Positions 26,727 to 35,772 of a stretch of 64,000 bases of DNA are shown in pieces. The stretch lies in the NCBI RefSeq assembly GCF_000308515.1, contig NZ_BAFV01000072.1:60043-124042 (forward strand). Direction: 5' to 3'. The notes below the pieces were generated by a model. It was not told the DNA's origin. It did not search any database and was given only the letters and a program-made list of their open reading frames with translations. A program made the position numbers and the translations under genes. Numbering within the stretch: position 1 is the stretch's first letter; each line of letters opens with the position of its first letter. Source of the DNA: Nocardia carnea NBRC 14403 (GTDB lineage Bacteria > Actinomycetota > Actinomycetes > Mycobacteriales > Mycobacteriaceae).

Positions 26727-27893
26727 TCAGCAGGCGCGCGGGATCTGCTTGTAATCGGCCATCCGCAACACCGACTCGTCCACCCGGTCCATGGGCAGCC
26801 GGCCCGCGGCAACCGCCTCCTCCAGGTGGTCCAGCACCTGTCCCACGGCATCGGTGCTGATCCACAGGGCGTTGTCGGCACCGGCCACCAGGGTGGCCTC
26901 GACCGCCTCCGGGATGGACATGCGGTCGGTGATCGCCGCCATACCGCTGAGGTCGTCGGTGAAGATCACGCCGTCGAACGGGGCCGCGCCGTAACCGGAA
27001 CCTTCCCGCAGCAGGCTCATGACCTCCGGGCTGATACTGGCGGGCACACCGGGAGTGGTCAGACCGGGAACATCCAGATGCCCGACCATCACCGCCGAAT
27101 CGCTGTCGATCAGCTCCCGGAACGGCACCAGATCACGGGCCACCAGCTGCTCCAGCGGCGCCACCTCGACCGCGCCCAGATGCGAATCGCCGGTACCGGC
27201 GCCGTGGCCGGGGAAATGCTTGAGCACCGTACCCAGACCCACCTCATGCATGGCCCGGATATAGGCATCGGCGTATTCGGTGACCACAGCCGGATCGTCG
27301 GAGAAGGAGCGGTCGCCGATCACCGAATCGTCGGGCTGCGAACTCACATCGATATCGGGCGCGAAATCGACGGTGATCCCCAGGTCACGCATGGCGCGGG
27401 CGCGGTCGAGGGTGGCGTTGTAGAACTGATCGGGCGTCATCGTCTCCGCGGTCTCCCGGGCCGACGGCGCGGTACCGATCAGGCTCGCCAGCCGCGATAC
27501 CCGGCCACCCTCCTCGTCGGTGGTGACCATCAGCGGCACCTTCGCTGCGGCCCGTACCTGTTCGAGTTCACCGCTGGTCAAGATCGACAGATCGGTCCAG
27601 CTACCGACGAAGATCCCGCCGACCTGATGGTCGCGCACCACCGACAACGCGTCCTCGGTACCGGTGACCCCGACGGTGAGCAGCTGCGCCAATTTCTCCC
27701 GGGTGGTGAACTGACCGAGGTACTCGGCGGCACAATCCTCCGGGGTCGTGGTGGGTGCGGGCGCGGCACTCGTCCCGCCCTCCGGGGAGCGCTCCCCCGG
27801 CGTGGGCGTTCCGGTGCCGCCACCGTCGCCGCCGGCACAGGCGGTCAGGATCATCGCGAGCACCGCGAGCAGGACGAACGGCAACTTCCGCAT
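26727..27893 (-). CDS. lpqI: Lipoprotein beta-N-acetylglucosaminidase LpqI (GH3, NagZ-like)
   Basis: A 388-residue lipoprotein with signal MRKLPFVLLAVLAMILTAC, so Cys19 is lipidated. After a Gly/Thr/Pro linker comes a single GH3 domain of the NagZ type: TTDEEGGRVSRL, KHFPGHGAGTGDSH (the mobile loop with the His-Asp acid/base dyad) and VIFTDDLSGMAAI, where Asp313 should be the nucleophile. It removes N-acetylglucosamine from peptidoglycan fragments outside the cell, in muropeptide recycling. It corresponds to mycobacterial LpqI (Rv0237), and it is next to the TetR gene as in M. tuberculosis. Confidence 0.93.
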   Translation of the reverse strand: MRKLPFVLLAVLAMILTACAGGDGGGTGTPTPGERSPEGGTSAAPAPTTTPEDCAAEYLGQFTTREKLAQLLTVGVTGTEDALSVVRDHQVGGIFVGSWTDLSILTSGELEQVRAAAKVPLMVTTDEEGGRVSRLASLIGTAPSARETAETMTPDQFYNATLDRARAMRDLGITVDFAPDIDVSSQPDDSVIGDRSFSDDPAVVTEYADAYIRAMHEVGLGTVLKHFPGHGAGTGDSHLGAVEVAPLEQLVARDLVPFRELIDSDSAVMVGHLDVPGLTTPGVPASISPEVMSLLREGSGYGAAPFDGVIFTDDLSGMAAITDRMSIPEAVEATLVAGADNALWISTDAVGQVLDHLEEAVAAGRLPMDRVDESVLRMADYKQIPRAC

Positions 27894-27997
27894 CGTTGAA
27901 CGGTATCCCGCGCGCCACGTAGGTAAAAGCTCGGCTCGGTTTCGGGACAGCGGTAATCTGGAATCATCTGCTCGCCGGCTCCGCCTCGGAGGTCGCC

Positions 27998-28510
27998 ATG
28001 CCCTGCGATCTGATGCTCATCGCCTACGACGGGTCCGAACACGCCAAACGCGCGATCGAATACGCCGGGCGCTTCCTCACCGCGAACAGGGCGGTGGTGC
28101 TCACCGCCTGGGAGCCGATGGTCCGGCAGGCCGCCCGTATATCGGGAATATCCGGGATGGTGCAGCCGGAATGGGTGCCCGATGAGGAAATGGAAGATAT
28201 CGCCTATACGACGGCCCGCGAGATCAATGCCGAAGGTGTGCACCTCGCGGGGCTGGCGGGATTGAACGCCGAGGCCCGCACCCAGGAATCCACCGGCAGT
28301 ATCTGGCATGCGATCGTCGAGGTCGCCGACGAACTCGATGTCGATATCGTCGTCGCCGGCACCCGCGGCGCCACCGGGCTGCGCGCCCTGGTGCACAGCA
28401 GTGTGGCGGACGCGGTGCTCAAGCACTGTCATCGACCGGTCTTCCTGGTGCCACCGGTGCCGCAGGTGCGCACGTTGGGCAACGGGCACAGCCGGCGCAC
28501 CGAAACCTGA
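27998..28510 (+). CDS. Universal stress protein (UspA family)
   Basis: A 170-residue single-domain universal stress protein. It begins MPCDLMLIAYDGSEHAKRAI, the usual first strand and loop, and ends with the ATP-binding signature GTRGATGLRALVHSSVADAV followed by HCHRPVFLVP. The Gly-x2-Gly-x9-Gly-Ser spacing predicts ATP binding. The role in stress is general. It is divergent from lpqI with about 100 bases between. Confidence 0.88.
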   Translation: MPCDLMLIAYDGSEHAKRAIEYAGRFLTANRAVVLTAWEPMVRQAARISGISGMVQPEWVPDEEMEDIAYTTAREINAEGVHLAGLAGLNAEARTQESTGSIWHAIVEVADELDVDIVVAGTRGATGLRALVHSSVADAVLKHCHRPVFLVPPVPQVRTLGNGHSRRTET

Positions 28511-28549
28511 CGATCCAAAGCCCACCGGTTCACCGCTGCACGAGATCGG

Positions 28550-28572
28550 GACCTCGGTGTGGTCACGAGGTC
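28550..28572. promoter_or_regulatory. Inverted repeat upstream of the isochorismate synthase gene
   Basis: GACCTCG and CGAGGTC are separated by nine bases and end 30 bases before the ATG. It could be an operator or a weak hairpin behind the universal stress gene. No known iron-box sequence is visible. Confidence 0.35.
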
Positions 28573-28602
28573 GGACCCCGTCGAGGGGGTTACGGTCGGA
28601 CC

Positions 28603-29694
28603 ATGACCGGGTTCCTGCTGGCACGACCCGACAGCGTGGTCCGCGCGGAAGGTGTGCGCACCGCGTTCCCCGATCCGTGGCAGGCGGTCGACGCCCTGCA
28701 CGGTGGTACCGCGGCGATCACCGGCGCGCTCCCGTTCGACCCGCGCCGCCCGGCCGCGCTGGTCGAGCCCGAGAAGTTCGCGCATATCGCGGGCCCGTGG
28801 CGACCGGCTGCGCTGCCGGAACTCCCCCGCATACGCGTGGTGAGCGAGCAGCCCTCCCCGGACGAGCATCGCGAACGGGTCGCGCGGCTGGTCGGCATCC
28901 TCGCCGATCCGGAACAGCCGCTGCGCAAAGTGGTGGCCGCGCGGTCGGTGCCGGCCGCGGCGGATACCGCGCTCGACCCGCAGACCCTCGCCGCCTATCT
29001 ACTCACCAGGCATCCGCGCGCGAATGTTTTCACGGTCGACCTCACCCCTGCCGGAGACACCGGCGCGACCCTGGTGGGTGCGAGCCCGGAGACGCTGGTC
29101 CAGCGCGCCGGGTCGTCGGTCACCGTGTATCCGCTGGCCGGAACGCTGCCGCGGCTGTCCGATCCCGGAGCGGACAACGCCCAGGCGCAGCGGCTGGCGG
29201 CCAGTACGAAGAACCGGTCCGAGCACGCGTTCGTCGTCGACTGGATCACCGAACGGCTCACCCCGGTCTGCGCCCGGCTCACCGTGCCGCCACGCGCGCA
29301 ACTGGTCAGCACGCGCGATGTATGGCATCTGGGTACCCCGATCCACGGTGTGCTGCGGGATCCGGCGCCCAGTGCCCTGGAACTCGCGCTGCTCCTGCAT
29401 CCGACGCCGGCGGTCTGCGGCACTCCCACCGCCCAAGCGCTCGAATACATCACCACTCACGAGGAGGACCGCGGATTCTACGGCGGTGCGGTCGGTTGGT
29501 GCGATTCGCGCGGTGACGGGTGCTGGGTGGTCGCGATCCGCAGTGCGCGACTATCGGCCGACAGGCTTTCCCTGCGAGCCTGGGCGGGCGGCGGAATCGT
29601 CGCGGCCTCGGATCCACAGGCCGAACTCGACGAGACGACGAGCAAACTGCACACTCTGCTCGGCGCGCTGAACATTCCGCAGGCGCGCGGGTGA
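28603..29694 (+). CDS. Isochorismate synthase (chorismate-binding family)
   Basis: A 363-residue chorismate-binding enzyme of the EntC/DhbC/MenF group. The N-terminal part is short and variable; the C-terminal catalytic core has RKVVAARS, VGASPETLV, LHPTPAVCGTPTAQALEYI and GFYGGAVGWCDSRGDG, which hold the Mg and chorismate-binding acidic residues of the family. It converts chorismate to isochorismate, feeding salicylate-capped siderophores (nocobactin type) or menaquinone. No siderophore genes are beside it, so the pathway is open. It lies downstream of the stress-protein gene on the same strand. Confidence 0.85.
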   Translation: MTGFLLARPDSVVRAEGVRTAFPDPWQAVDALHGGTAAITGALPFDPRRPAALVEPEKFAHIAGPWRPAALPELPRIRVVSEQPSPDEHRERVARLVGILADPEQPLRKVVAARSVPAAADTALDPQTLAAYLLTRHPRANVFTVDLTPAGDTGATLVGASPETLVQRAGSSVTVYPLAGTLPRLSDPGADNAQAQRLAASTKNRSEHAFVVDWITERLTPVCARLTVPPRAQLVSTRDVWHLGTPIHGVLRDPAPSALELALLLHPTPAVCGTPTAQALEYITTHEEDRGFYGGAVGWCDSRGDGCWVVAIRSARLSADRLSLRAWAGGGIVAASDPQAELDETTSKLHTLLGALNIPQARG

Positions 29695-29860
29695 GGGCGC
29701 GGATCGCACGGTGGCAGGTTCTCCCCGGCGGAACAGGCCTGGCAGTCACCACCGGCCGCGGGCACCCAGTAGGGTGAATCGCCGGACTGTACGTTTCCGG
29801 ACCGGCGCGTTACTGCTAGGTTGGCCCGGATACTGCCTGCATCTAGTTTGGAGTGCTGCG

Positions 29861-30031
29861 ATGAAGTTTGCTGTCCCCGGTGTTGCGAGTGCGGTGGGCG
29901 GTGCCCTGCTGGGCGCGATCGCGGTCTTCGCCATCACCGCCGCAGTACAGCAGAACACCCGCCCCGAAGTGGACCGCAGCGGTAACGCGGACAGTTCGCT
30001 GCTCAACAGCGTCGAATACGGCAAGCGCTGA
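29861..30031 (+). CDS. DUF2613 small membrane protein
   Basis: A 56-residue protein starting MKFAVPGVASAVGGALLGAI, with one membrane-spanning segment or uncleaved signal and a short exported tail ending SLLNSVEYGKR. GGAG lies eight bases before the ATG. It matches DUF2613, whose mycobacterial member (Rv0236A) also lies directly upstream of aftD, so a partnership with AftD is likely. Function is not known. Confidence 0.85.
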   Translation: MKFAVPGVASAVGGALLGAIAVFAITAAVQQNTRPEVDRSGNADSSLLNSVEYGKR

Positions 30032-30099
30032 CACCCCTACCGTCCCCGCCACGTCCCCGCCCGGTACTCGCGGCGGGGACGCCGAACGCCTGACCCACG

Positions 30100-33000
30100 G
30101 TGCCCGAGCAGTCCGAAACCGCAGCCTCGCCGCGCGCGGAAACCGGTAGCGCGCCGGAAGCCGCCGACCGGCTGGGACCGCGCTGGTTCGCCGGATCGGC
30201 CGTTATCGCCTTCCTGCTCACCTTCCTGCAGGCCCCCGGGCTCACCGTCGCCGACACCAAATACGACCTGGCCGAAAATCCACTCGGCTTCCTGGGCCGA
30301 GCCGCGCATATGTGGAGCAGCCAGGCCCCGATGGGGCAGGTCCAGAACCAGGCCTACGGCTACTTCTTCCCGCACGGCGCGTTCTTCGCGCTGGGTGATC
30401 TCCTCTCGATTCCCGCCTGGGTAACCCAGCGGATCTGGTGGGCGCTGCTGCTGCTCGCCGGGTTCTGGGGTGTTGTCAAGCTCTGCGAAACGCTCGGTAT
30501 CGGCGGGCGCGGAGCGCGGATCATCGCCGCCGCCACGTACGCGCTGTCCCCGCGGGTGCTCACCACCCTCGGATCCATCTCCTCCGAAACCCTGCCGATG
30601 ATGCTGGCGCCGTGGGTACTGCTCGCACCCGCGGCCCTCGGTACGGCCTACCGGCGGCGCCGGCACGGCGGAGCGCGGTCTCCGGCAGGAAGTGCGCTGG
30701 CCCTGGCGCTGATGGGTGCGGTGAACGCGGTCGCGACGGTGGCGGCCTTCCTGCCCGCGCTGCTGTGGTGGGCCGGTTACCGGCCCAACCGGGCCTGGTG
30801 GCGGTTCACCCTGGCCTGGGTACCGCTGCTGGTGCTCGCGGTCGCGTGGTGGGCGGTGCCGCTACTGCTGCTCGGCCGGGTGAGCCCGCCGTTCCTCGAC
30901 TACATCGAATCGTCCGGGGTCACCACACAGTGGGCGTCGCTGGGGGAAGTGCTGCGCGGCACCGACAGCTGGACCCCGTTCGTCTCACCGGAGCGGATTG
31001 CGGGCGCGGTACTGGTCACCCAGCCCGCCGCGGTTCTGGCCACCGGCCTGCTCGCCGCCGCGGGGATGGCGGGCCTGGCGATGCGCTCGATGCCCGGGCG
31101 CGGGCGGCTGGTGCTCATCCTGTGTGTGGGTCTCACCGGTATCTGCGCGGGTTATGTGGGCCAGCTCGGCGGGCCGTTCGCCGAATCCGTCCGCATCTTC
31201 CTCGATTCCGGCGGCGCACCGCTGCGGAACGTACACAAACTGGAGCCGCTGATCCGGCTGCCGCTGGTGCTGGGTCTCGCGCAACTGCTGGCCCGGGTGC
31301 CGCTACCCGGTTCGGTGCGCACCGGGCAGTGGCGCACTGCGTTCGCCAACCCGCACCGCGACCGCCGGGTCGCGGTGGCGATGCTGATCCTGGCCGCGCT
31401 CGCACTGTCCACCTCGTTGGCCTGGACCGGCAAACTCGCGCCACGTGGTGCCTACGACGAGGTGCCCGGCTACTGGCAGCAGACCGCCGACTGGTTACGC
31501 GACAACGCCGCCGACACCCGGGCACTGGTGGTGCCGGGCGCGCCTTTCGGCAGTCAGGTTTGGGGCCTGACCAGGGACGAACCTCTGCAGGCGCTGGCCG
31601 AGACCCCCTGGGCGGTGCGGGACGCGGTCCCGTTGAATCCTCCGGGAACCATCCGCGCCATGGATTCGGTGCAGCGCCTCATCGCCGACGGCCGGCCCTC
31701 GGACGGCCTGGCGCCCGCGCTGCGCGGACAGGGCATCGGGATACTGGTGCTGCGCAACGATTTGGATCCGGATACCTCGCGGTCCACCCGGCCGCTGCTG
31801 GCGCACAGCGCGGTGGAGGGCTCGCCGGGGCTGCGTAAGGTCGCGGAATTCGGTGAGCCGATCGAACACGGGTCCGGTAACGAAGAATTCGTGGTCGACG
31901 CCGATCTGCGGCCGGAGTACCCGGCGGTGGAGATCTATCGCGTCGAAACTCCGGCGCCGGGCACCCCCGCCGAGGTACGCAGCGGTACCGGCGCGCCCGC
32001 CGAATTCCCCGGGGCGTACACCGTTCCACTGGCCTCGGTCCCGAGGGTGCAGGGCGCGCCGGAAGTCCTGGAGCGACTCCACCGCGATCCCGCGACCTCG
32101 CACGAACCGACCCTGCTCGCCGCCGACGCCGCCGCCGCGGGCCTGCCGGCGGGCCCGGTTACCGTGACCGATACCCCGATGGACCGGGAAACCGATTTCG
32201 GGAAGGTCGATAACCACAACTCGGCGGTGCGCGCCCCCGGCGACGCCCGTCGCACGCACAACCTCGTACCGGATTACGCGGTCCCGGGTGCCGAACCGGT
32301 TCGCGGCGACTGGACCGGGGCCACCGTCACCGCATCCAGTTCGGCCGCCGATGCCACCCAGATCGGTGGCGCCGCGCCGGGTAATTCGACCGCGGCGATC
32401 GTCGACGGCGACCCCACTACCGCCTGGATCAGTAACGCGGGGGAATACGCTGTCGGCCAATGGTTGCGGCTCGATATGGACGAACCGTTCAATTCCGGGC
32501 TGCTGCGTTTCACCAGCACTCCCGCCGCCATCGGCGACCCGGTGAAATGGGTGGAGGTGCGCACCGACAACGGCAGTGTCTCCGCCCGGATCGGCAAACC
32601 CGGGGAGCCGGTTTCGGTGCCGTTGCCGGTGGGTTCGACGGACTGGGTGAAGATCACGGCGCGCTCGACCGAACGCGGCAGTACGGGTGGTCAGTTCGGG
32701 ATCAGCGAACTGGCGGTCGAGGACTACTCGGTACCCGAACTTCCGGTCCCGGTCGACATCCGGCACCGCACAGTACTTCCGGAACCACCGCCGGACACCA
32801 CGGTGACCGGCTGGGACCTCGGGCAGGAATTCCCCGGCCGCAGCGCCTGTTTCGACGCGCCCGACCGTGTTCGCTGCGGAAAGGGACTGGCGCTGGCCCC
32901 GGAGGAGATGGGCGCATTCAGCCGCACCCTTTCGGTGCCCGCGCCGGTGACGGTCGATCCCCGGCTCACGGTCCGGCCACGGCAGGGCCCCGCGCTGGAA

Positions 33001-34368
33001 GCGCTGCTGACGGATCCCGCGCGACCGGTGGCGCGGGGTGCCTCCGATGTCGGCGATCTCCGCGGATCCGCCTTCGCCGCCACCGACGGCGATCCGCGCA
33101 CCAGCTGGACGGCTCCCGAAGAGACCGCCCGCGATACCCGCGGCCCGAAACCGACGCTGACCGTCGAACTCCCCGAACCCACCCTGGTGACCGGGCTCGA
33201 ACTGACCCCCTCGCTCGGCGGGCTGCCCGCCGCCCCGACCTCCGTGGCGGTGAACCTCGGCAACGGGCCGCAGGTCCGCGAACTCGACGACCCGGACGAG
33301 ATTTCCCGGATCGACCTGCACCCCACGGTGACCGATCGGATCGAACTGAGTATCCGCAGCTGGGAATCGGTTCTGGACCGGACAGCTCTGGGCTACCACC
33401 AGGCCCAGCCCGCCGGGCTGGCCGAGGTGAACGTCCTGGGCCCGCAGTATCCGCCACCCGCACCGGACGACCGGATCGTCACCGTCGGCTGCGAAGCCGG
33501 GCCGACCGTCGCAGTCGGTGGCCGTCTGGTGCACACCAGTATCACCGCCACCGCCGGGGAATTACGTTCCGGCGCACCGATTCCCGCACAGACCTGTCCG
33601 GACCCCGCCGCTCCGCCGGTACTGGGGGCAGATCCCGGTGCGGCCCAGCCGGTTTCACTTCCGGCGGGTGAGGTCGATGTACTGGTCGCGCCGACCGAAC
33701 TGTTCTTCGTCGACCGATTGCGCCTGTCCGGCACGCCGCCCGCACCGCCCGTCGCCGACAGTGGTACCCAGCTGCTCACACTTCCGCTCAGCACGAATAT
33801 CGGCTGGCGGGCCCACACCGCCGACGGGCAGGAACTCGACCCCATCGTGGTGAACGGCTGGCAGCAGGGGTGGCTGCTACCCGCGGGCACCGCCGGACCG
33901 GTGACGGTGTCGTTCCCGATCGACACCTGGTACCGGGTTGCGATCTTCGGTGGCCTGTTGCTGCTGATACCGCTGCTCACCCTTGCCGTTCCGCGCGGAC
34001 CCCGCGGCGATCCGGCGATCCCGGTACCGGTGTGGCGCACACCGTGGACAGTCGGCGCACTGGCACTGACGGCCGCGACCACGGTGATCGCCGGACCCGC
34101 CGCCACCGTGCTCACGGTCGCGGGTCTGGCGGTACTGCGGTTCGTACCGCGGCTGCCGCGACGGGCCCTGGCGGCCGTCGCCGGAATCGGTACCGCGGTA
34201 TCGGCCGCCGCCCTGTCGACCGGGCCTTGGCGGATGCCGGGCGGCTATATGGGTGATTCGCTGTGGGTGCAGGTGCCTGCACTGATCGCGGTGATCGCGG
34301 TAGGCCTGGCTGCGCTGCCGCCGATTACGCGGCGGTCACGGCCGGACGCTGCGCCGCCGCCCGAATGA
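30100..34368 (+). CDS. aftD: Alpha-(1->3)-arabinofuranosyltransferase AftD
   Basis: A 1422-residue GT-C type membrane glycosyltransferase, matching mycobacterial AftD (Rv0236c, about 1400 residues). Residues 25-460 hold about eleven transmembrane helices, with an early loop (PGLTVADTKYDLAENP) carrying the acidic residues expected of GT-C enzymes. A very large periplasmic part follows, with two discoidin-like carbohydrate-binding regions (about 720-870 and 960-1120; for example IVDGDPTTAWISN and ATDGDPRTSWTAP). Four further helices lie near residues 1280-1410. It adds branching arabinofuranose to arabinogalactan and lipoarabinomannan from decaprenyl-phosphoarabinose. The GTG start follows the DUF2613 gene by 68 bases. 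Its 3' end overlaps the convergent flippase gene by 44 bases. Confidence 0.95.
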   Translation: MPEQSETAASPRAETGSAPEAADRLGPRWFAGSAVIAFLLTFLQAPGLTVADTKYDLAENPLGFLGRAAHMWSSQAPMGQVQNQAYGYFFPHGAFFALGDLLSIPAWVTQRIWWALLLLAGFWGVVKLCETLGIGGRGARIIAAATYALSPRVLTTLGSISSETLPMMLAPWVLLAPAALGTAYRRRRHGGARSPAGSALALALMGAVNAVATVAAFLPALLWWAGYRPNRAWWRFTLAWVPLLVLAVAWWAVPLLLLGRVSPPFLDYIESSGVTTQWASLGEVLRGTDSWTPFVSPERIAGAVLVTQPAAVLATGLLAAAGMAGLAMRSMPGRGRLVLILCVGLTGICAGYVGQLGGPFAESVRIFLDSGGAPLRNVHKLEPLIRLPLVLGLAQLLARVPLPGSVRTGQWRTAFANPHRDRRVAVAMLILAALALSTSLAWTGKLAPRGAYDEVPGYWQQTADWLRDNAADTRALVVPGAPFGSQVWGLTRDEPLQALAETPWAVRDAVPLNPPGTIRAMDSVQRLIADGRPSDGLAPALRGQGIGILVLRNDLDPDTSRSTRPLLAHSAVEGSPGLRKVAEFGEPIEHGSGNEEFVVDADLRPEYPAVEIYRVETPAPGTPAEVRSGTGAPAEFPGAYTVPLASVPRVQGAPEVLERLHRDPATSHEPTLLAADAAAAGLPAGPVTVTDTPMDRETDFGKVDNHNSAVRAPGDARRTHNLVPDYAVPGAEPVRGDWTGATVTASSSAADATQIGGAAPGNSTAAIVDGDPTTAWISNAGEYAVGQWLRLDMDEPFNSGLLRFTSTPAAIGDPVKWVEVRTDNGSVSARIGKPGEPVSVPLPVGSTDWVKITARSTERGSTGGQFGISELAVEDYSVPELPVPVDIRHRTVLPEPPPDTTVTGWDLGQEFPGRSACFDAPDRVRCGKGLALAPEEMGAFSRTLSVPAPVTVDPRLTVRPRQGPALEALLTDPARPVARGASDVGDLRGSAFAATDGDPRTSWTAPEETARDTRGPKPTLTVELPEPTLVTGLELTPSLGGLPAAPTSVAVNLGNGPQVRELDDPDEISRIDLHPTVTDRIELSIRSWESVLDRTALGYHQAQPAGLAEVNVLGPQYPPPAPDDRIVTVGCEAGPTVAVGGRLVHTSITATAGELRSGAPIPAQTCPDPAAPPVLGADPGAAQPVSLPAGEVDVLVAPTELFFVDRLRLSGTPPAPPVADSGTQLLTLPLSTNIGWRAHTADGQELDPIVVNGWQQGWLLPAGTAGPVTVSFPIDTWYRVAIFGGLLLLIPLLTLAVPRGPRGDPAIPVPVWRTPWTVGALALTAATTVIAGPAATVLTVAGLAVLRFVPRLPRRALAAVAGIGTAVSAAALSTGPWRMPGGYMGDSLWVQVPALIAVIAVGLAALPPITRRSRPDAAPPPE

Positions 34369-35695
34369 CCAGCAGCGCCACCAGCGCGGTGGTCGCGCCG
34401 GCGACGAGCGCGGCGGTCACGATGAGACCGGTGACGGAATTCGCCACGACCAGCATCAACACCACCTCGAGTACCAATCCCACCCAGGCCAGCGTGGCCG
34501 ATGCGGTCCGGTTCACCGCAATCGCCGAGAGCAGCGCGCCCTGCAGAACGGCCAGGATCGCGCCGTGCAGCGCGAACAACCACAGCAATCCCTGGATCGG
34601 GGCGTAGTCGTGACCGGCCAGCAACGGCGCCAGCGGAGCCGCCACCGCCGCACCGAACACCGCGATCACCCCGATACCGGCGAGCACCGCGAGCGCCGAA
34701 CGTATCGCCGAACCGGACGACGCGGGCTGCGCCATCCGCGGATACAACACCACACCCACTGCCTGCGGTAGCCAGAACGCGATCTTGGTAGCAATGGTGC
34801 CCAGCGCGTACCGGCTGGCATCGGGTTCCTCGAGCACCATCCGGACCACGATCAGATCGGCCGACGACAACGCCATCAACGCCGCCTGCACCTGCGCCGC
34901 CCGCAGCACCGCGGCCACATCGGCCAATCCCGGTTTCGCGGCGTCGCCGGACCCGGCCGATTCGGGTGTCGACCCGCCGGGGCCTGCCTGCTTCGGCCGT
35001 ACGCCGCCCGGTGGGCCGGTCAGCTCGGAGTCCACGCCCCGCGAAGTCCCCGGAAACGCGGAATCGCCGGGCACTTCCGCTCCACGTCCCGCACCGTGGT
35101 TTCCGGGCGCGTCCACGTGTGCCGCACCGGCGACAATCCGCCCGTACCCGGCCGCCGCGGCAACACCACCGGCCGCTGCCCACAACGCTGCCGTGGCACC
35201 GCCGCCCACGGCCAGTACCACCAGCGCCGGAACAACCTTCGCGATACCGGTCACCCCCAGCACCATCGCCAATCCGCGGAACCGTTTCTGTCCCTGCAGC
35301 ACCCCCTGCTCACCCGCCAGAACCACCAGGGCAGGCGCCGAACCGAGCGCGGCCGCGGCCGCCGCGACCCCCACGTCCAACAGCACACTCACTACCGGAA
35401 CCAGCACCACCGCCGCGGCCGCCACGAGGACCGCACACCGCCAGCGCAGCGCGCGCAGCGCCGCGATATCGGATCCGTGCACGAGTTCGCGGGCCACTAC
35501 ATTCTGCAAGGCCAGCGCCGGAACCGCGCACAGCAGCTGGACGGCGAGCAGGCTGGCGAATTCGCTGTACCCGGCCACACCGAGCCAGCGCCCGGCCAGC
35601 AACTGGAGCAGATAACTCGCGATATTCGCGGTCATCGCACCCGCCGTGACCAGGGTCATGTCCGCCACGGCGGGAAGACGGCGAACGAACTGCAC
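34325..35695 (-). CDS. Polysaccharide flippase-like membrane protein (MOP superfamily)
   Basis: A 456-residue protein with about twelve transmembrane helices, resembling Wzx/MurJ-type exporters (VTAGAMTANIASYLLQLLAG, then paired helices). GTG at 35695 has GGAG ten bases upstream and avoids an overlap with the divergent gene that a start at 35803 would cause. Between helices 6 and 7 it carries a low-complexity Gly/Pro/Ser loop of some 65 residues (about 200-265). It probably flips a lipid-linked glycan for the envelope, fitting the aftD and glycosyltransferase context. The 3' end overlaps aftD by 44 bases on the other strand. Confidence 0.78.
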   Translation of the reverse strand: MQFVRRLPAVADMTLVTAGAMTANIASYLLQLLAGRWLGVAGYSEFASLLAVQLLCAVPALALQNVVARELVHGSDIAALRALRWRCAVLVAAAAVVLVPVVSVLLDVGVAAAAAALGSAPALVVLAGEQGVLQGQKRFRGLAMVLGVTGIAKVVPALVVLAVGGGATAALWAAAGGVAAAAGYGRIVAGAAHVDAPGNHGAGRGAEVPGDSAFPGTSRGVDSELTGPPGGVRPKQAGPGGSTPESAGSGDAAKPGLADVAAVLRAAQVQAALMALSSADLIVVRMVLEEPDASRYALGTIATKIAFWLPQAVGVVLYPRMAQPASSGSAIRSALAVLAGIGVIAVFGAAVAAPLAPLLAGHDYAPIQGLLWLFALHGAILAVLQGALLSAIAVNRTASATLAWVGLVLEVVLMLVVANSVTGLIVTAALVAGATTALVALLVIRAAAQRPAVTAA

Positions 35696-35772
35696 GCGGG
35701 CAAGTCTCCCACCCGCGGCGCCGAGTGGACCGGTCCGCCCCGCCCGGATCCGCGAACGTAGGGTGACTGGCC

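Noticed and set aside
31495..33534. 679-codon minus-strand ORF opposite aftD
   Set aside because: Shadow frame; aftD has the expected length and motifs.
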